Shown: in pieces, positions 41,864 to 42,061 of the stretch
Numbering within the stretch: position 1 is the first letter of the stretch
How the letters are laid out: each line of letters opens with the position of its first letter
Virus record (IMG/VR): IMGVR_UViG_3300020442_003958
Location: 1 to 42,061 of that record
DNA from: a virus
Length of the DNA: 42,061 nt
Reading direction: 5' to 3' (one strand)
The notes under the pieces: generated by a model
Seen by the model: the letters and a program-made list of their open reading frames with translations, nothing else
Told to the model about the DNA's origin: nothing
Databases searched by the model: none
Translations under genes and position numbers: made by a program

Positions 41864-42061
41864 TAAAATAAAAGAAAACACGGGATTAAATGAAATTTAC
41901 TCTGATATATTAAGAAGACAGACTAAAATGAATTTAAGAGATTTGCAAAATTTTCCGGAAGAAGAAGTTATACAAATAACGAAAGAAGACTACGAGTCAA
42001 AATTTATATCTAGATATTTTATAAGAAAAGCAAGTGATCCAAATTATAGAATAGTTGAAGT
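41853..42061 (+). CDS. Start of an unidentified gene in the baseplate cluster (3' truncated)
   Basis: ATGATGG overlaps the end of the hub gene (stop 41861-41863); the frame stays open to the window end. It gives about 69 residues beginning MMDNKIKENTGLNEIYSDILRR, then MNLRDLQNFPEEEV and YESKFISRYFIRKASDPNYRIVEV. The final 'Y...fi.RYF.rk.sd..YrIvEv' segment is one I recall from phage tail-cluster proteins of unknown function. ATG 41853 or 41856 may be used. Confidence 0.6.
   Translation, partial: MMDNKIKENTGLNEIYSDILRRQTKMNLRDLQNFPEEEVIQITKEDYESKFISRYFIRKASDPNYRIVE

Noticed and set aside
1-42061. tRNA or other structured RNA genes
   Set aside because: I saw no cloverleaf-like sequence or CCA-ended candidate in the gaps between genes; all gaps are below about 210 nt and are explained by terminators and promoter elements. 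A tRNA-finding program would settle this.

Overview
The window is part of a virulent tailed-phage genome of the T4 superfamily: a contractile-tail myovirus with an AT-rich genome, roughly one third G+C by eye. Every convincing gene is on the plus strand and packing is tight (ATGA, TAATG and GTGA overlaps are common). Several small genes and domain pairs resemble what I recall from marine T4-like phages such as cyanophages and pelagiphages. The host cannot be named from the sequence. A lipoprotein-like signal peptide and a BamE-like lipoprotein fold hint at a Gram-negative host.

Layout. (1) 1-6860: the C-terminal end of a gp46/SbcC/Rad50-type recombination ATPase, then an accessory block: P-loop kinase, two unknowns, a nucleotidylyltransferase + ligase-like fusion, a Lys-rich DUF3008-like protein and two small unknowns. 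(2) 6930-18449: packaging and head. Large terminase (gp17), a phage-borne lipoprotein, portal (gp20), unknown head-region genes, prohead protease (gp21), a run of small proteins sharing an amphipathic N-terminus, acidic scaffold (gp22) and major capsid protein (gp23). (3) 18555-26137: neck and tail shaft. gp13-, gp14- and gp15-like proteins, a small coiled coil, sheath (gp18), a membrane-type protein and tube (gp19). (4) 26219-42061: tail assembly and baseplate. A gp26-like protein with a frameshifted gp51-like extension, a 2808-residue tape measure, a tube-initiator-like protein, a LysM/gp53-like protein, a gp27-like hub and the start of one more gene that runs off the window.

How it works together. 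The block encodes a nearly complete assembly line: scaffold, protease and shell build the prohead; the terminase fills it through the portal; gp13/14/15-like proteins close head and tail; chaperone, tape measure, tube and sheath build the tail on the baseplate.

Transcription appears punctuated. Strong intrinsic terminators follow the core-protein gene, capsid, sheath, tube and chaperone genes. An ATATTTAT element recurs before about a dozen genes, either 4-5 nt or 20-23 nt from a start codon lacking a Shine-Dalgarno sequence, or farther upstream of genes with one. A few sigma-70-like promoters are also visible, two placed so that transcripts would begin at or within a couple of bases of the ATG.

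The points most worth checking are the hidden +1/-2 frameshift extension at 27547-27813, the ATATTTAT/leaderless-start system, the fourteen exact 53-codon repeats of the tape measure, and the adenylyltransferase-ligase fusion.
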